Notes under the pieces: model-generated
The model's input: the letters and a program-made list of their open reading frames with translations, nothing else
Told to the model about the DNA's origin: nothing
Database searches by the model: none
Position numbers and translations under genes: made by a program
Part shown: positions 36,811 through 45,071 of the stretch, one piece after another
Layout of the letters: each line of letters begins with the position of its first letter
How positions within the stretch are numbered: position 1 is the first letter of the stretch
Assembly (NCBI RefSeq): GCF_945957345.1
Contig: NZ_CAMFKW010000018.1
Coordinates: 1 to 64,000 of the forward strand
Origin: an uncultured Allobosea sp.
GTDB taxonomy: Bacteria; Pseudomonadota; Alphaproteobacteria; Rhizobiales; Beijerinckiaceae
Length of the DNA stretch: 64,000 nt
Direction: 5' to 3'

Positions 36811-36944
36811 GTCGTCCCGTGCGCGGTGCACCGCGCAGCGATGCGCCGCAGACACGGGACCGTGTGACAAGAAGGCGCCTTTTCCGGAAGGCGATCCCGC
36901 ATCTGCGCAGCAGCGCTATCGTGCCGCAGCGCGTGCAGGATGAC
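36811..36944. repeat. Palindromic intergenic element, family B copy 2
   Basis: The same layout as copy 1 with substitutions: GTCGTCCCGTG start, GCAGGATGAC end, central GAAGGCGCCTTTTC. It has the same orientation as copy 1 and lies just upstream of the YqeY gene and downstream of hemB. Confidence 0.83.
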
Positions 36945-36967
36945 ACCGTCTGCTAAGATGCCTTCGC

Positions 36968-38017
36968 TTACGCGCCGGCCTTCAGCTTTTTCGCCACGCG
37001 CGGCGCGAAATAGGTCAGCACCCCGTCGGCGCCGGCACGCTTGAAGGCGAGCAGGCTCTCCAGCATCGCCTTGTCGCCGTCGAGCCAGCCATTATTCGCC
37101 GCGGCCATGATCATCGCGTACTCGCCGGAGACCTGATAGGCGAAGGTCGGCACGCGAAAATGGTCCTTCACCCGCGCCACCACGTCGAGATAGGGCAGGC
37201 CGGGCTTGATCATCACCATGTCGGCGCCCTCTTCGAGGTCGAGCATCACTTCCGCGATCGCCTCGTCGGAATTGGCCGGATCCATCTGATAGGTGCGCTT
37301 GTCGCCGACGAGGGTGGCATTGGTGCCGATCGCGTCGCGGAACGGGCCGTAGAAGGCCGAGGCGTATTTGGCCGCATAGGCCATGATCTGCACGTCCTCA
37401 TGGCCGTCGCCGTCGAGCGCCGCCCGGATCGCGCCGACGCGCCCGTCCATCATGTCGGAGGGGGCGATGACGTCGGCCCCGGCATCGGCCAGCGCCAAGG
37501 CCTGCCCGACGAGAATCTGCACGCTGGCGTCGTTGAGGACGCGCTCGCCCTCCATCACGCCGTCATGGCCATGCGAGGTATAGGGATCGAGCGCCGCATC
37601 GCAGATGATGCCGATCTCCGGCACCTCGCGCTTGATCGCGCGCACGGCGCGGCACATCAGGTTGCCGGTATTGAGCGCCTCGGAGCCGGTCGGATCGCGT
37701 AGCGCTTTGTCGACATAGGGGAAGGGCGCGATGGCAGGGATGCCGAGAGCGGCTGCCTCGGCCGCCTGGCGCACGGCTTCCTCGATATTGAGCCGGTCGA
37801 CGCCGGGCATCCATTCCACCGGCGAGCGGGCTTCGCTGGAATCCATCAGGAAGATCGGCCAGATCAGGTCGTCGGTCGTCAGTGCCGATTCCCGCACCAA
37901 CCGGCGCGACCATTCCGCCTTGCGGTTGCGGCGCATGCGGCGCGTCAGGCCGAGCGACGGTACGTCTTCATGGCGGGATTTCGGGGTCGGGAAAGGCCGC
38001 ACGACCGGGGATTCCAT
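36968..38017 (-). CDS. hemB: Porphobilinogen synthase (delta-aminolevulinic acid dehydratase)
   Basis: 349 residues. The metal region reads ICDAALDPYTSHGHDG, lacking the three-Cys zinc site of yeast-type enzymes, so this is the Mg-dependent, Cys-poor form typical of Rhizobiales. Schiff-base Lys residues are in AAKYASAFYGPFRDA and VMIKPGLPYLDV. SDMMDGRVGAIR is intact. It condenses two 5-aminolevulinates in heme synthesis. The ATG at 38017 begins a normal N-terminus. Confidence 0.97.
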   Translation of the reverse strand: MESPVVRPFPTPKSRHEDVPSLGLTRRMRRNRKAEWSRRLVRESALTTDDLIWPIFLMDSSEARSPVEWMPGVDRLNIEEAVRQAAEAAALGIPAIAPFPYVDKALRDPTGSEALNTGNLMCRAVRAIKREVPEIGIICDAALDPYTSHGHDGVMEGERVLNDASVQILVGQALALADAGADVIAPSDMMDGRVGAIRAALDGDGHEDVQIMAYAAKYASAFYGPFRDAIGTNATLVGDKRTYQMDPANSDEAIAEVMLDLEEGADMVMIKPGLPYLDVVARVKDHFRVPTFAYQVSGEYAMIMAAANNGWLDGDKAMLESLLAFKRAGADGVLTYFAPRVAKKLKAGA

Positions 38018-38278
38018 GGCAACTGCCTCAAGCGATGAACGGTACAGGCGCGGTTGTCGTCATGCGGGCGAAACCGACCGATCGCTTCTTTATCACATCG
38101 GAACGATTCCAAAACAGGGCGCATGGTCGCAACTTTGCCGGCGTCACTCCGTAGTGCCGCTCTCGACCTCTAGCAGCCGCTCGTTACTCGTGAGACGATG
38201 ATCGACCAGCTGAGCGTCGAGACTGGCTACGCCAGTTTTAGCAATGCCCTGAAAAGTGCGTATCGGAAGAGGGGCCTG

Positions 38279-38569
38279 ATGCGTCCATCGTTACTTTGGA
38301 TCGCTACAGCTACAGCATTGGCGCTGGCCGGTTTAGCGCTGCAATATCCTGACATTCATGGGCGCAGGCCGCTATTAGCCGACCTACAACGCGAACTTGG
38401 TTATCCCCCAGATGCTTGGTGGGAAGTTATTGTTTGGCCGTTGGCGTTTTTTGCGGGCCTGACTGTTGTAATGATGGCGTGGTTCATGGCGAGGTCGCTA
38501 TTGCCTCAAAAGAAGCCTTCGTCGATTGAGACTTCAAATCGCTGGAAGCCACCGATGGAAGGCGACTAG
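38279..38569 (+). CDS. Low-GC small membrane protein, unrecognised
   Basis: 96 residues from ATG 38279, which has AAGAGGGG just upstream; the ATG at 38198 would add 27 residues of unlike character. Two hydrophobic helices (LWIATATALALAGLAL and VIVWPLAFFAGLTVVMMAWFMA) flank a soluble stretch (YPDIHGRRPLLADLQRELGYPPDAWW). I recognise no family. The gene is near 52 % GC by eye, well below its neighbours, and uses codons such as TTA, CTA and ATT that they avoid, so it looks acquired. It lies between hemB (divergent) and a CoA hydrolase. Confidence 0.6.
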   Translation: MRPSLLWIATATALALAGLALQYPDIHGRRPLLADLQRELGYPPDAWWEVIVWPLAFFAGLTVVMMAWFMARSLLPQKKPSSIETSNRWKPPMEGD

Positions 38570-38696
38570 CCGGGACTTTCTGAACGCGCGGGCTTCCGCT
38601 TTCGACCCAAGCTCACATCCACATCGACACGCACCTCGCGTTGACAAGCCATCCCCCGCCTTCCAGAACCGCTGCCTACGGAAGCGGGATCGGACC

Positions 38697-39752
38697 ATGA
38701 CTGAGGATCGCGAGATCATCTGCGAGATTCGCGGCGCCGCCGGCGTCGTCGTGCTCAACCGGCCGAAGGCGCTGAACGCGCTGAGCCTCGGCATGGTGCG
38801 CGAGCTCGCCCGCGCCCTCGATGCCTGGGAGAACGATCCGCAGGTCACGCGCGTCGTCGTCGTGAGCACGAGCGAAAAGGCTTTTTCGGCCGGTGGCGAC
38901 ATTCGTTGGCTGCATGATTGCGGCAAGGCCGGCCGCCATGACGAGATGCTCGCCTTCTGGGGCGAGGAGTACATCCTAAACCACCGCATCAAGACTTATC
39001 CCAAGCCCTATATCGCGTTGATCGACGGCATCGTCATGGGCGGCGGCGTCGGCATATCCTTGCATGGCAGCCATCGCATCGCCGGCGACCGCTATCTCTT
39101 CGCCATGCCGGAAGTCGGCATCGGCTTCTTCCCGGATGTCGGTGCGACCTATGCGCTGCCCCGCCTCGATGGCGGCTTCGGCAGCTTCCTTGCGCTCACC
39201 GGCGAGCGGGTCGGCGCGGCCGATGCGCTGGCAGCCGGACTCGCAACCCATGGCGTCCCCAGCGAACGCATGGACGAGCTGGCCGATGCACTGACGAAGC
39301 CCGGCTCCATCGACGACATCCTCGCCGGCTTCACCTTACAGCGCGGCCCCGGCCCCTTGCACGCAGAGAGGGCGATGATGGCAGAGACCTTCACCGCGGC
39401 AGCCCTGCCGGAGGTGATCGCGCGCCTGCGCCGGGCTGCCGAAAAGGGCAGCGCCTTCGCTGGCAAGCTGCTGCAGACCCTCATGGTGAAGTCGCCGACC
39501 AGCGTCGCCATCGCCTTCGAGCAGATGCGGCGCGGCGCCGGTCTCGATTTCGCCGAGGCGATGCGCACGGAATACCGCGTCGTCTCGCGGATTGCTCGGG
39601 GGCACGACTTCTATGAGGGCGTGCGCGCCGTGGTGATCGACAAGGACCAGGCGCCGCGCTGGCAGCCGGCCACGCTGGACGAGGTCCGGCAGGCCGATAT
39701 CGACGCCTATTTCGCGCCGCTCGGCGCCGACGAACTGAAGCTGGAGGGTTGA
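38697..39752 (+). CDS. 3-hydroxyisobutyryl-CoA hydrolase-like enoyl-CoA hydratase family enzyme
   Basis: 351 residues from ATG 38697, the length of HIBYL-CoA hydrolases rather than of ordinary crotonases (about 260). Motifs: FSAGGDIRWLHDCGK oxyanion loop, GIVMGGGVGISLHGSHRIAGD, FAMPEVGIGFFPDVGATYALPRL and the C-terminal GVRAVVIDKDQAPRWQPATL, all as in that subfamily. It hydrolyses 3-hydroxyisobutyryl-CoA in valine breakdown. It is followed at once by the DUF6163-like gene. Confidence 0.88.
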   Translation: MTEDREIICEIRGAAGVVVLNRPKALNALSLGMVRELARALDAWENDPQVTRVVVVSTSEKAFSAGGDIRWLHDCGKAGRHDEMLAFWGEEYILNHRIKTYPKPYIALIDGIVMGGGVGISLHGSHRIAGDRYLFAMPEVGIGFFPDVGATYALPRLDGGFGSFLALTGERVGAADALAAGLATHGVPSERMDELADALTKPGSIDDILAGFTLQRGPGPLHAERAMMAETFTAAALPEVIARLRRAAEKGSAFAGKLLQTLMVKSPTSVAIAFEQMRRGAGLDFAEAMRTEYRVVSRIARGHDFYEGVRAVVIDKDQAPRWQPATLDEVRQADIDAYFAPLGADELKLEG

Positions 39753-39754
39753 GC

Positions 39755-40195
39755 TTGGGCCTGGGCGGAGACGGCGAGGCCCTGCGCGGCGCCCGGGCGG
39801 GTGAGGACGAAGGCAAGCAGGCGAACCGCTGGCGGGTGCTCCTCGTCTGGTTTCTGCGTCTGCTCTCGGCCTTCTGGCTCGCAAAGGGGCTGACGGCCTG
39901 GATGGTGATATTCGGCCTGCCCGGCAATCCGCAGCCGCCCTTCGAGAACCGCCTGCTGAGCTACCAGGCGATCATCGTCTATTTCGCGGTGATCGATCTC
40001 GTCGCCGCTGTCGGCCTCTGGCTGACTTCGACCTGGGGCGGAGTGCTCTGGCTGCTGGCTGCGATCAGCCAGATGCTGCTGGGTTTCTTCTTCCCACGCT
40101 TCGTGCCGATGACGGCCTGGCTCGTCGGCCTCTATATCGCACTGATCGCCGTCTATTTCCTGGCGACCTGGGCGGCCGAGAACGAGGCCGAATAG
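39755..40195 (+). CDS. Four-helix membrane protein (DUF6163-like)
   Basis: 146 residues from a TTG at 39755, placed six bases after a GGAGGG site that lies within the previous gene; a TTG at 39749 is also possible. Four hydrophobic helices are seen (WRVLLVWFLRLLSAFWLAKGLTAW, QAIIVYFAVIDLVAAVGLWL, GGVLWLLAAISQMLLGFFF, TAWLVGLYIALIAVYFLATW). I recall this as the DUF6163 family of Rhizobiales; the function is unknown. It overlaps or touches the CoA hydrolase stop, so it is co-translated with it. Confidence 0.75.
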   Translation: MGLGGDGEALRGARAGEDEGKQANRWRVLLVWFLRLLSAFWLAKGLTAWMVIFGLPGNPQPPFENRLLSYQAIIVYFAVIDLVAAVGLWLTSTWGGVLWLLAAISQMLLGFFFPRFVPMTAWLVGLYIALIAVYFLATWAAENEAE

Positions 40196-40217
40196 CTGGC
40201 GGCTCGCCGGCAGAAGG

Positions 40218-40352
40218 TGTCTTCCCGCACGCGCTGCGGCGTGCAATGCCGCTGCGCAGATGCGGGACCGTCATCCGAAAAGGGCGCCTTTCTCGTCACG
40301 CGGTCCCGTGTCTGCGGCGCACCGCTGCGCGCTGCGCCGCGCACGGGATGAC
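40218..40352. repeat. Palindromic intergenic element, family B copy 3 (inverted)
   Basis: The reverse-oriented copy: it opens with GTCTTCCCGCACGCGC (a degenerate start) and closes with CGGGATGAC, with central GAAAAGGGCGCCTTTCTC. Its left half here matches the right half of copies 1 and 2. It follows the DUF6163-like gene. Confidence 0.82.
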
Positions 40353-40569
40353 AGTGCGGGTTAGCCGCCGAGCCTCTCGATTGCGCCGAGTCATGGTAAG
40401 AATCGCTTTAGCTTAAGCGTTTCTGGCTTCACTTACGATTCACCCAAAGGGGTAAATCCCTGATTCATCCTGATATTTAAACTCGTTTTCATCGGAGCCA
40501 TCATATGGTGTGTTTCAGAAGCGGACCGGGAGATAAATCCTGGCCGACACACAACAGGCGGGATATACC
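40353..40569. promoter_or_regulatory. AT-richer leader upstream of ldtR
   Basis: With the repeat before it this is the longest gene-free stretch (40196-40569). It is AT-richer than average (GATATTTAAACTCG near 40471, GGGGTAAATCC near 40450) and holds no open frame. A promoter and autoregulatory site for LdtR are expected here; the sequence alone does not locate them. Confidence 0.35.
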
Positions 40570-41082
40570 ATGAAAGCGAGTGTCAAGACTTCGGAATTTG
40601 CCAAGACGAGCGAAGCAGAACTCAACGTGAAGCCTCTTTATCTTGAGTCCCTCACGCTGGTGGAGCGTCTGCATCGCCGTCTGCTCGACGTCATCAAGGA
40701 CGAGTTCGAGCGCCGCGGCCGCGACGACGTCAACAGCGTGCAGGCCCTGCTGCTCTACAATATCGGCGATGCCGAGCTGTCGGCCAGCGAGCTGCGTACC
40801 CGCGGCTATTACCTCGGCTCGAACGTCTCCTACAACGTGAAGAAGCTGGTCGAGCTCGGCTATCTCCACCATGCCCGGTCACGCATCGACCGCCGCTCGG
40901 TGCGGATCAGCCTCACCGAAAAGGGCGCTGCCGTGCACGATATCGTGAAGGGCGTCTACGACAAGCATGTCCGCACGGTCGAGCAGATCGGCGGCATCGC
41001 GGCCGACGACTTCGAGCGGATGAACAACGCCCTGCTGCGCCTGGAGCGCTTCTGGACCGACCAGATCCGCTACAAGCTCTGA
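40570..41082 (+). CDS. ldtR: MarR-family regulator LdtR
   Basis: 170 residues. The MarR wHTH is clear (VQALLLYNIGDAELSASELRTRGYYLGSNVSYNVKKLVELGYLHHARSRIDRRSVRISLTEKG), with the long N-terminus EAELNVKPLYLESLTLVERLHRRLLDVIKDEFERRG typical of Rhizobiales LdtR. In Liberibacter and Sinorhizobium LdtR activates the L,D-transpeptidase ldtP and osmotic-stress genes; the adjacent gene here is ldtP. Co-orientation and 296 bases of spacer suggest ldtP has its own LdtR-controlled promoter. Confidence 0.9.
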   Translation: MKASVKTSEFAKTSEAELNVKPLYLESLTLVERLHRRLLDVIKDEFERRGRDDVNSVQALLLYNIGDAELSASELRTRGYYLGSNVSYNVKKLVELGYLHHARSRIDRRSVRISLTEKGAAVHDIVKGVYDKHVRTVEQIGGIAADDFERMNNALLRLERFWTDQIRYKL

Positions 41083-41378
41083 GATATCAGCCGGTTTCCG
41101 GCGACTGCCCGCCTGGCAGGGGCACGACAGGGATATCATCCCGGTCGTGCCTATACGGCTTTGTCGAGCTGCGATCTCGACTGTGGTTTTGCTGCCATGC
41201 ATGCGGCAAAACGTTGCCATGCCCTAAATTCGCCTCTGTCATCACGCCTCGTTAACTGTGCTAGGACACCGTCGAGCATCGAGAGGTCGTCCGTCGTCAT
41301 TGCGTCGTCAGCGTCGCCCGTTCAGGCGGCGTTTTCTTGTGGCCTTTATGCATGCGTGAAGTCGTGAAGAGGGAAGAG

Positions 41379-42623
41379 ATGTCGCAATTGAGCCTGACCC
41401 GCCGCGAAACCGTGCTGGCCCTGCTGTCGGGTGTCGCCACGGCTGCCGCCGCACCGGCGCTCGCCCAGCAGGCCGAGTGGCGCCAGAGCTACGATGCCGG
41501 CGCCCGCAACGCCGTGGCGCGGTCCTCGACCCCGATGCTGTCGGCCGAGGCGCTGCAGGCGACCGAGCAGGCGATCGTGGCCTATCGCGACCTCGCCGCG
41601 CGTGGTGGCTGGCCGCAGGTTCAGTTGCCCGATCGCATGAGCGTCGGCGCCAAGGGACCGGGCGTCGTGGCTCTGCGCCGCCGCCTGATCGTCACCGGCG
41701 ATCTCGATGCTTCCGCCGGCGAAAGCGCCATCTACGATTCCTATGTCGAGGCGGGCGTGCGCCGCTTCCAGTCGCGCGTCGGCCTGTCGACCACGGGTGC
41801 GATCAACCGCGCCACCGTCGTCGCTCTCAACGTGCCGATCGACCGCCGAATCCGCCAGCTTGAGACCAATGTCGTTCGGCTGCGTACCTGGTCGGGCAAT
41901 CTCGGCGGCCGCTATGTCGTCGCCAATATTCCAGCCGCGATGGTGGAGACGGTCGAGAACGGCCATGTCGCGACGCGCCACGCCGCCGGCGTCGGCAAGA
42001 TCGATCGCCAGTCGCCGCTGCTGCAGACCAAGATCCCCGAGGTCAATTTCAACCCGACCTGGACGGTTCCCGCTTCGATCATCAAGAAGGACCTCATCCC
42101 GAAGATGAGGAAGGAGCCGGGTTACCTGACCGAGAACAAGATCCGCATCATCTCGCCCAGCGGCGGCGAGATTTCGCCGGCCAGCGTCAACTGGAATTCG
42201 GACGAGGCGACACGCTATACCTTCCGGCAGGATCCGGGCGGCGATTTCAATTCTCTCGGCTTCGTGCGCATCAACATCCCGAGCCCTTACGGGGTCTACA
42301 TGCACGACACACCGTCGAAGGGAATCTTCGGCGACGATTACCGTTTCGTCTCTTCGGGCTGCATGCGTGTCCAGAACGTGCGCGACTATGTCGCCTGGCT
42401 CCTGAAGAACACGCCCGGCTGGGACCGAGCCAAGATCGACGAGACCATCAATTCCGGCCAGCGCGTCAACGCTCGTATCGCCGATCCGGTGGCGTGCTAC
42501 TGGGTCTATATCACCGCCTGGGCGACGCCCGATGGCGGCGTGCAGTTCCGCGACGACATCTACAATAAGGACGGCCTCGGCCCCGAGCCCGTCGCTGCCC
42601 TACAGGGCGATCAGGACATCTGA
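41379..42623 (+). CDS. ldtP: L,D-transpeptidase (LdtP-like) with peptidoglycan-binding domain
   Basis: 414 residues from ATG 41379 with GAGGGA upstream. A signal peptide (about 1-30, TVLALLSGVATAAAAPALAQ) carries a twin-Arg LTRRET just before it, which could allow Tat export. A PG-binding domain follows (GPGVVALRRRLIVTGDL, GVRRFQSRVGLSTTGAINRAT). The YkuD catalytic domain ends with HDTPSKGIFGDDYRF and SSGCMRVQN, with the nucleophile Cys328. It forms 3-3 cross-links or attaches proteins to the wall. It lies downstream of ldtR and ends with a strong terminator. Confidence 0.93.
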   Translation: MSQLSLTRRETVLALLSGVATAAAAPALAQQAEWRQSYDAGARNAVARSSTPMLSAEALQATEQAIVAYRDLAARGGWPQVQLPDRMSVGAKGPGVVALRRRLIVTGDLDASAGESAIYDSYVEAGVRRFQSRVGLSTTGAINRATVVALNVPIDRRIRQLETNVVRLRTWSGNLGGRYVVANIPAAMVETVENGHVATRHAAGVGKIDRQSPLLQTKIPEVNFNPTWTVPASIIKKDLIPKMRKEPGYLTENKIRIISPSGGEISPASVNWNSDEATRYTFRQDPGGDFNSLGFVRINIPSPYGVYMHDTPSKGIFGDDYRFVSSGCMRVQNVRDYVAWLLKNTPGWDRAKIDETINSGQRVNARIADPVACYWVYITAWATPDGGVQFRDDIYNKDGLGPEPVAALQGDQDI

Positions 42624-42647
42624 CGCTTCCGCTTCACATGCGTTTCG

Positions 42648-42679
42648 AAAAGCCCGCCAGTTTCCGGTGGGCTTTTTTC
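42648..42679 (+). terminator. Rho-independent terminator of ldtP
   Basis: AGCCCGCC (42651-42658) pairs with GGTGGGCT (42666-42673, one G-T pair) with flanking A/T pairs and a T-run to 42679, 25 bases after the ldtP stop. Confidence 0.88.
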
Positions 42680-42701
42680 TTGGCTGGAACGCGGAGTGAC
42701 C

Positions 42702-43052
42702 TCAGCGCGTCAGCCAGGATGGCATGACATAGCCTACGCAGCGCGCTTCCCCCGGCCCCGGATTCATCACCTCGAAGGCGGGCACCGGGCAGTTGTTTCC
42801 GGGAGCGGGATTGTTGAGCTTCGCGATTCGTCCGTTTCCGTCAGGAATCTGGCGAAGCACAGCCACAGACCCGCCCGGATAGTATTGCCGGTTGAGTTGC
42901 CATCCCTCGGCGGCGGCCTCCTGGCTCATCAACGGCATCGACAGCACGAAGACGCTCGCGCCGCCAAGAAAAGCCTGCTTGACCCGCCTCGAGATGGCTG
43001 GGGCCGAATCTGGAACGCGAGACGCGTTCTGTTTTGGGGCGTTCTGTGTCAT
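42702..43052 (-). CDS. Small secreted or anchored protein, unrecognised
   Basis: 116 residues. One hydrophobic segment at about 28-46 (AFLGGASVFVLSMPLMSQEAAA) looks like a late signal peptide or anchor. The rest is Pro, Gly and Asn-rich with two Cys (NNCPVPAF, EARCVGYVMPSWL) that could pair in the periplasm. I recognise no family. It is convergent with ldtP. The ribosome site is weak. Confidence 0.6.
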   Translation of the reverse strand: MTQNAPKQNASRVPDSAPAISRRVKQAFLGGASVFVLSMPLMSQEAAAEGWQLNRQYYPGGSVAVLRQIPDGNGRIAKLNNPAPGNNCPVPAFEVMNPGPGEARCVGYVMPSWLTR

Positions 43053-43205
43053 CGGGAGGCATCCAGCATTGCGTTAGGTCGGACGCAGCAAGCTGCAAGC
43101 CATAAATTGTTAACCATAAAGGCGGCGGCGCGGCGTTCTCGCTGCACGGCCCGCTATCGGCACGGGGGCGTGCGTGAGACGTGTCCGGGCCGCGTTCTCG
43201 GTCGA

Positions 43206-44417
43206 TCAGTTTCGCGATTGTGAAAGCCTGCGGAAGAATGCCAGAGCGGCCACCAGCGCCATGGTCGCCAGCAGCCAGGCTGTTCCGCCATACAATCCGT
43301 CGTAGCCATGGGCGGCGATGAGAGGCGTGCTGGCCAGCGGCGAGCAGAACTGGCCGATGAAGATCGAGGCGGTCAGGATGCCTCCGGCCAGGCCTCGGGA
43401 GCGCCGAGGCGCGAGCTCGAGCGCCATCGCCACGAAGCTGGGCGAGACCAGTGCATAGCCGGCACCGATGAAGAGGGCGGCCGCAAAGAGCGATTGGGGC
43501 GACGCGGAGCGGGACAGAAGCAGGAAGCCCAGTGCCATCGCGCCATAGCCGGCCGCGAAGATGCCGGCTGAGCCGATCGCCCGCTGGGTGCGCCGGTAGA
43601 GCAGGGCGGAACCACCGCCCGCGATCATCAGCAGCCCGAGGACCGATCCCGTCATGACCGCGCTATCGTAGCCCCGGGCCTCCAGGAAGAACGAGATCTG
43701 CGTGGGCATCAGGAAAAAGACCATGTTCGTTACGCCTTGCAGCAGGACCAGCACGGCGAGCAGGCTGCGCCAGGACGGACGTTCCTCCTGGTCCTTCGCG
43801 GACGCGGCGCCTGGTCGAGTTGAGATGCGCGGCGGCTCGACGATCGCCAGCCACATCAATGGCAGGGTGAGGGCGGCGAGCCCGTAGATCGCGAAGGGCA
43901 GGCGAGGCGACAGGGTCGCCGCCCAGCCTGCCAGCGAGATGAAGACGAGCCCGCCGAAATTCCGCGCCGAGATCTGCAGGCCGGTCAACGCATTGCGGTC
44001 GTCGCCGGTGAAATAATCGCCGACCAGCGCGGTCTGCGCGGTCATGATTAGGGCAACGGCGATACCGAGCACGAGACGGCTCGTGAAAATTGATGGCAGG
44101 TCGGGCAGGACAAGCCCGGCACAGCCTGCGATCACGAACAGCACGACGCCAGCCAGCAGCATGACGCGTCGGCCGATGCGATCGGCCGCGAAGCCTGCCA
44201 GCGGCGCAAGCAGCGCGACGCTCAGCGACGGCGCGGGCACCAGCAGGCGCGTCAGCAGCGCGGCGTTCGGGTCCTCAGTGAACAGACGCTCGATGCCGGG
44301 CAACGCCGGGCTGATCGTCGCATTCGCCATCGTGGTGAGCGATGCCGCCATCAGCAACGCGACGGCGTGCGGCTTCTGCCAGATCGGCCTTTCTCGTGTT
44401 GCAGCAAGGCTTTCCAT
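43206..44417 (-). CDS. MFS efflux transporter (DHA1-like)
   Basis: 403 residues from ATG 44417, which has AGAGGT upstream; the frame to 44483 is rejected because it enters the operator. Twelve helices, with motif A region GFAADRIGRRVMLL after helix 2 and the RLVLGIAVALIMTAQTALVGDYF helix 4 motif of DHA1 drug exporters. It is divergent from a MerR regulator, the usual plan of an inducible efflux system. The substrate is unknown. Confidence 0.88.
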   Translation of the reverse strand: MESLAATRERPIWQKPHAVALLMAASLTTMANATISPALPGIERLFTEDPNAALLTRLLVPAPSLSVALLAPLAGFAADRIGRRVMLLAGVVLFVIAGCAGLVLPDLPSIFTSRLVLGIAVALIMTAQTALVGDYFTGDDRNALTGLQISARNFGGLVFISLAGWAATLSPRLPFAIYGLAALTLPLMWLAIVEPPRISTRPGAASAKDQEERPSWRSLLAVLVLLQGVTNMVFFLMPTQISFFLEARGYDSAVMTGSVLGLLMIAGGGSALLYRRTQRAIGSAGIFAAGYGAMALGFLLLSRSASPQSLFAAALFIGAGYALVSPSFVAMALELAPRRSRGLAGGILTASIFIGQFCSPLASTPLIAAHGYDGLYGGTAWLLATMALVAALAFFRRLSQSRN

Positions 44418-44463
44418 GATTTTACCTCTTGTCGAATTGATCCGTTCGGCAGAGCCTACGAAT

Positions 44464-44477
44464 TCAAGTCGACTTGA
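44464..44477. promoter_or_regulatory. Perfect 14-bp palindrome, MerR/SoxR-type operator candidate
   Basis: TCAAGTCGACTTGA is a perfect palindrome in the 68-base gap between the MFS and MerR starts, nine bases upstream of the MerR ATG. Its arms resemble the SoxR box (CCTCAAGT..ACTTGAGG), and ACTTGAGG is present in full on the right. MerR proteins bind such sites between over-spaced -35 and -10 boxes. Confidence 0.65.
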
Positions 44478-44485
44478 GGTCAAGC

Positions 44486-44953
44486 ATGCTGCTTCTGGAT
44501 ATCGGAGAGGTCGCGGAACGCTCCGGCGTGCCGGCCTCGGCCCTGCGCTACTACGAGGAGATCGGCCTGATCCGCTCGGAGGCGCGGCGCGGGTTGCGGC
44601 GGCAATACGATCCGGACGTGCTGCTCAGGCTGTCGCTGATCGGGCTCGGCAAGACGGCTGGCTTCTCGCTGGACGAGATCGCCGCGATGTTCGGCGCGGA
44701 CGGGCAGCCGAACATTCCGCGCGAACAGTTGCGGGCGCGGGCGGACGAATTGCAGCGGCAGATGATCGGGCTCAGGACGCTGCGCGATGCGCTGCGCCAT
44801 GTCGCGGATTGCCGGGCGCCGACTCACCTGGAATGCCCGAGTTTCCGGGCGCTGTTGAAGACGGCGTCGCGCCGTCCGCTCGCCTACGCGCCGTCCCGCC
44901 CGGAAGTGGAGAAGAATTTGCTGCCGAAGCGCCGAAAGCGGGGCGATCGATGA
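44486..44953 (+). CDS. MerR-family transcriptional regulator
   Basis: 155 residues. HTH region LDIGEVAERSGVPASALRYYEEIGLIRSEARRGLRRQYDPDVLLRL, the dimerisation helix ELQRQMIGLRTLRDALRHV, and two Cys in ADCRAPTHLECPSF. SoxR's 2Fe-2S cluster pattern (C-x2-C-x-C-x5-C) is absent, so despite the SoxR-like box it is not SoxR; a thiol or small-molecule sensor is more likely. GAGGT lies at the right distance from ATG 44486. It most likely controls the divergent MFS exporter. Confidence 0.88.
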   Translation: MLLLDIGEVAERSGVPASALRYYEEIGLIRSEARRGLRRQYDPDVLLRLSLIGLGKTAGFSLDEIAAMFGADGQPNIPREQLRARADELQRQMIGLRTLRDALRHVADCRAPTHLECPSFRALLKTASRRPLAYAPSRPEVEKNLLPKRRKRGDR

Positions 44954-45071
44954 CGTAGGGGCGCCGCTGTCGCCGGATGGTCATCTATCGCTTGGACAGC
45001 CCCCCGCCGCATGATAGGGGAGCCGCGACGGAGCCGGGCGCCCACCGGCCGTTGAACTTCAGGAGCCGGAC

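Noticed and set aside
44954..45071. Glycine riboswitch before glyA
   Set aside because: No tandem aptamer core is visible in the 118-base leader.
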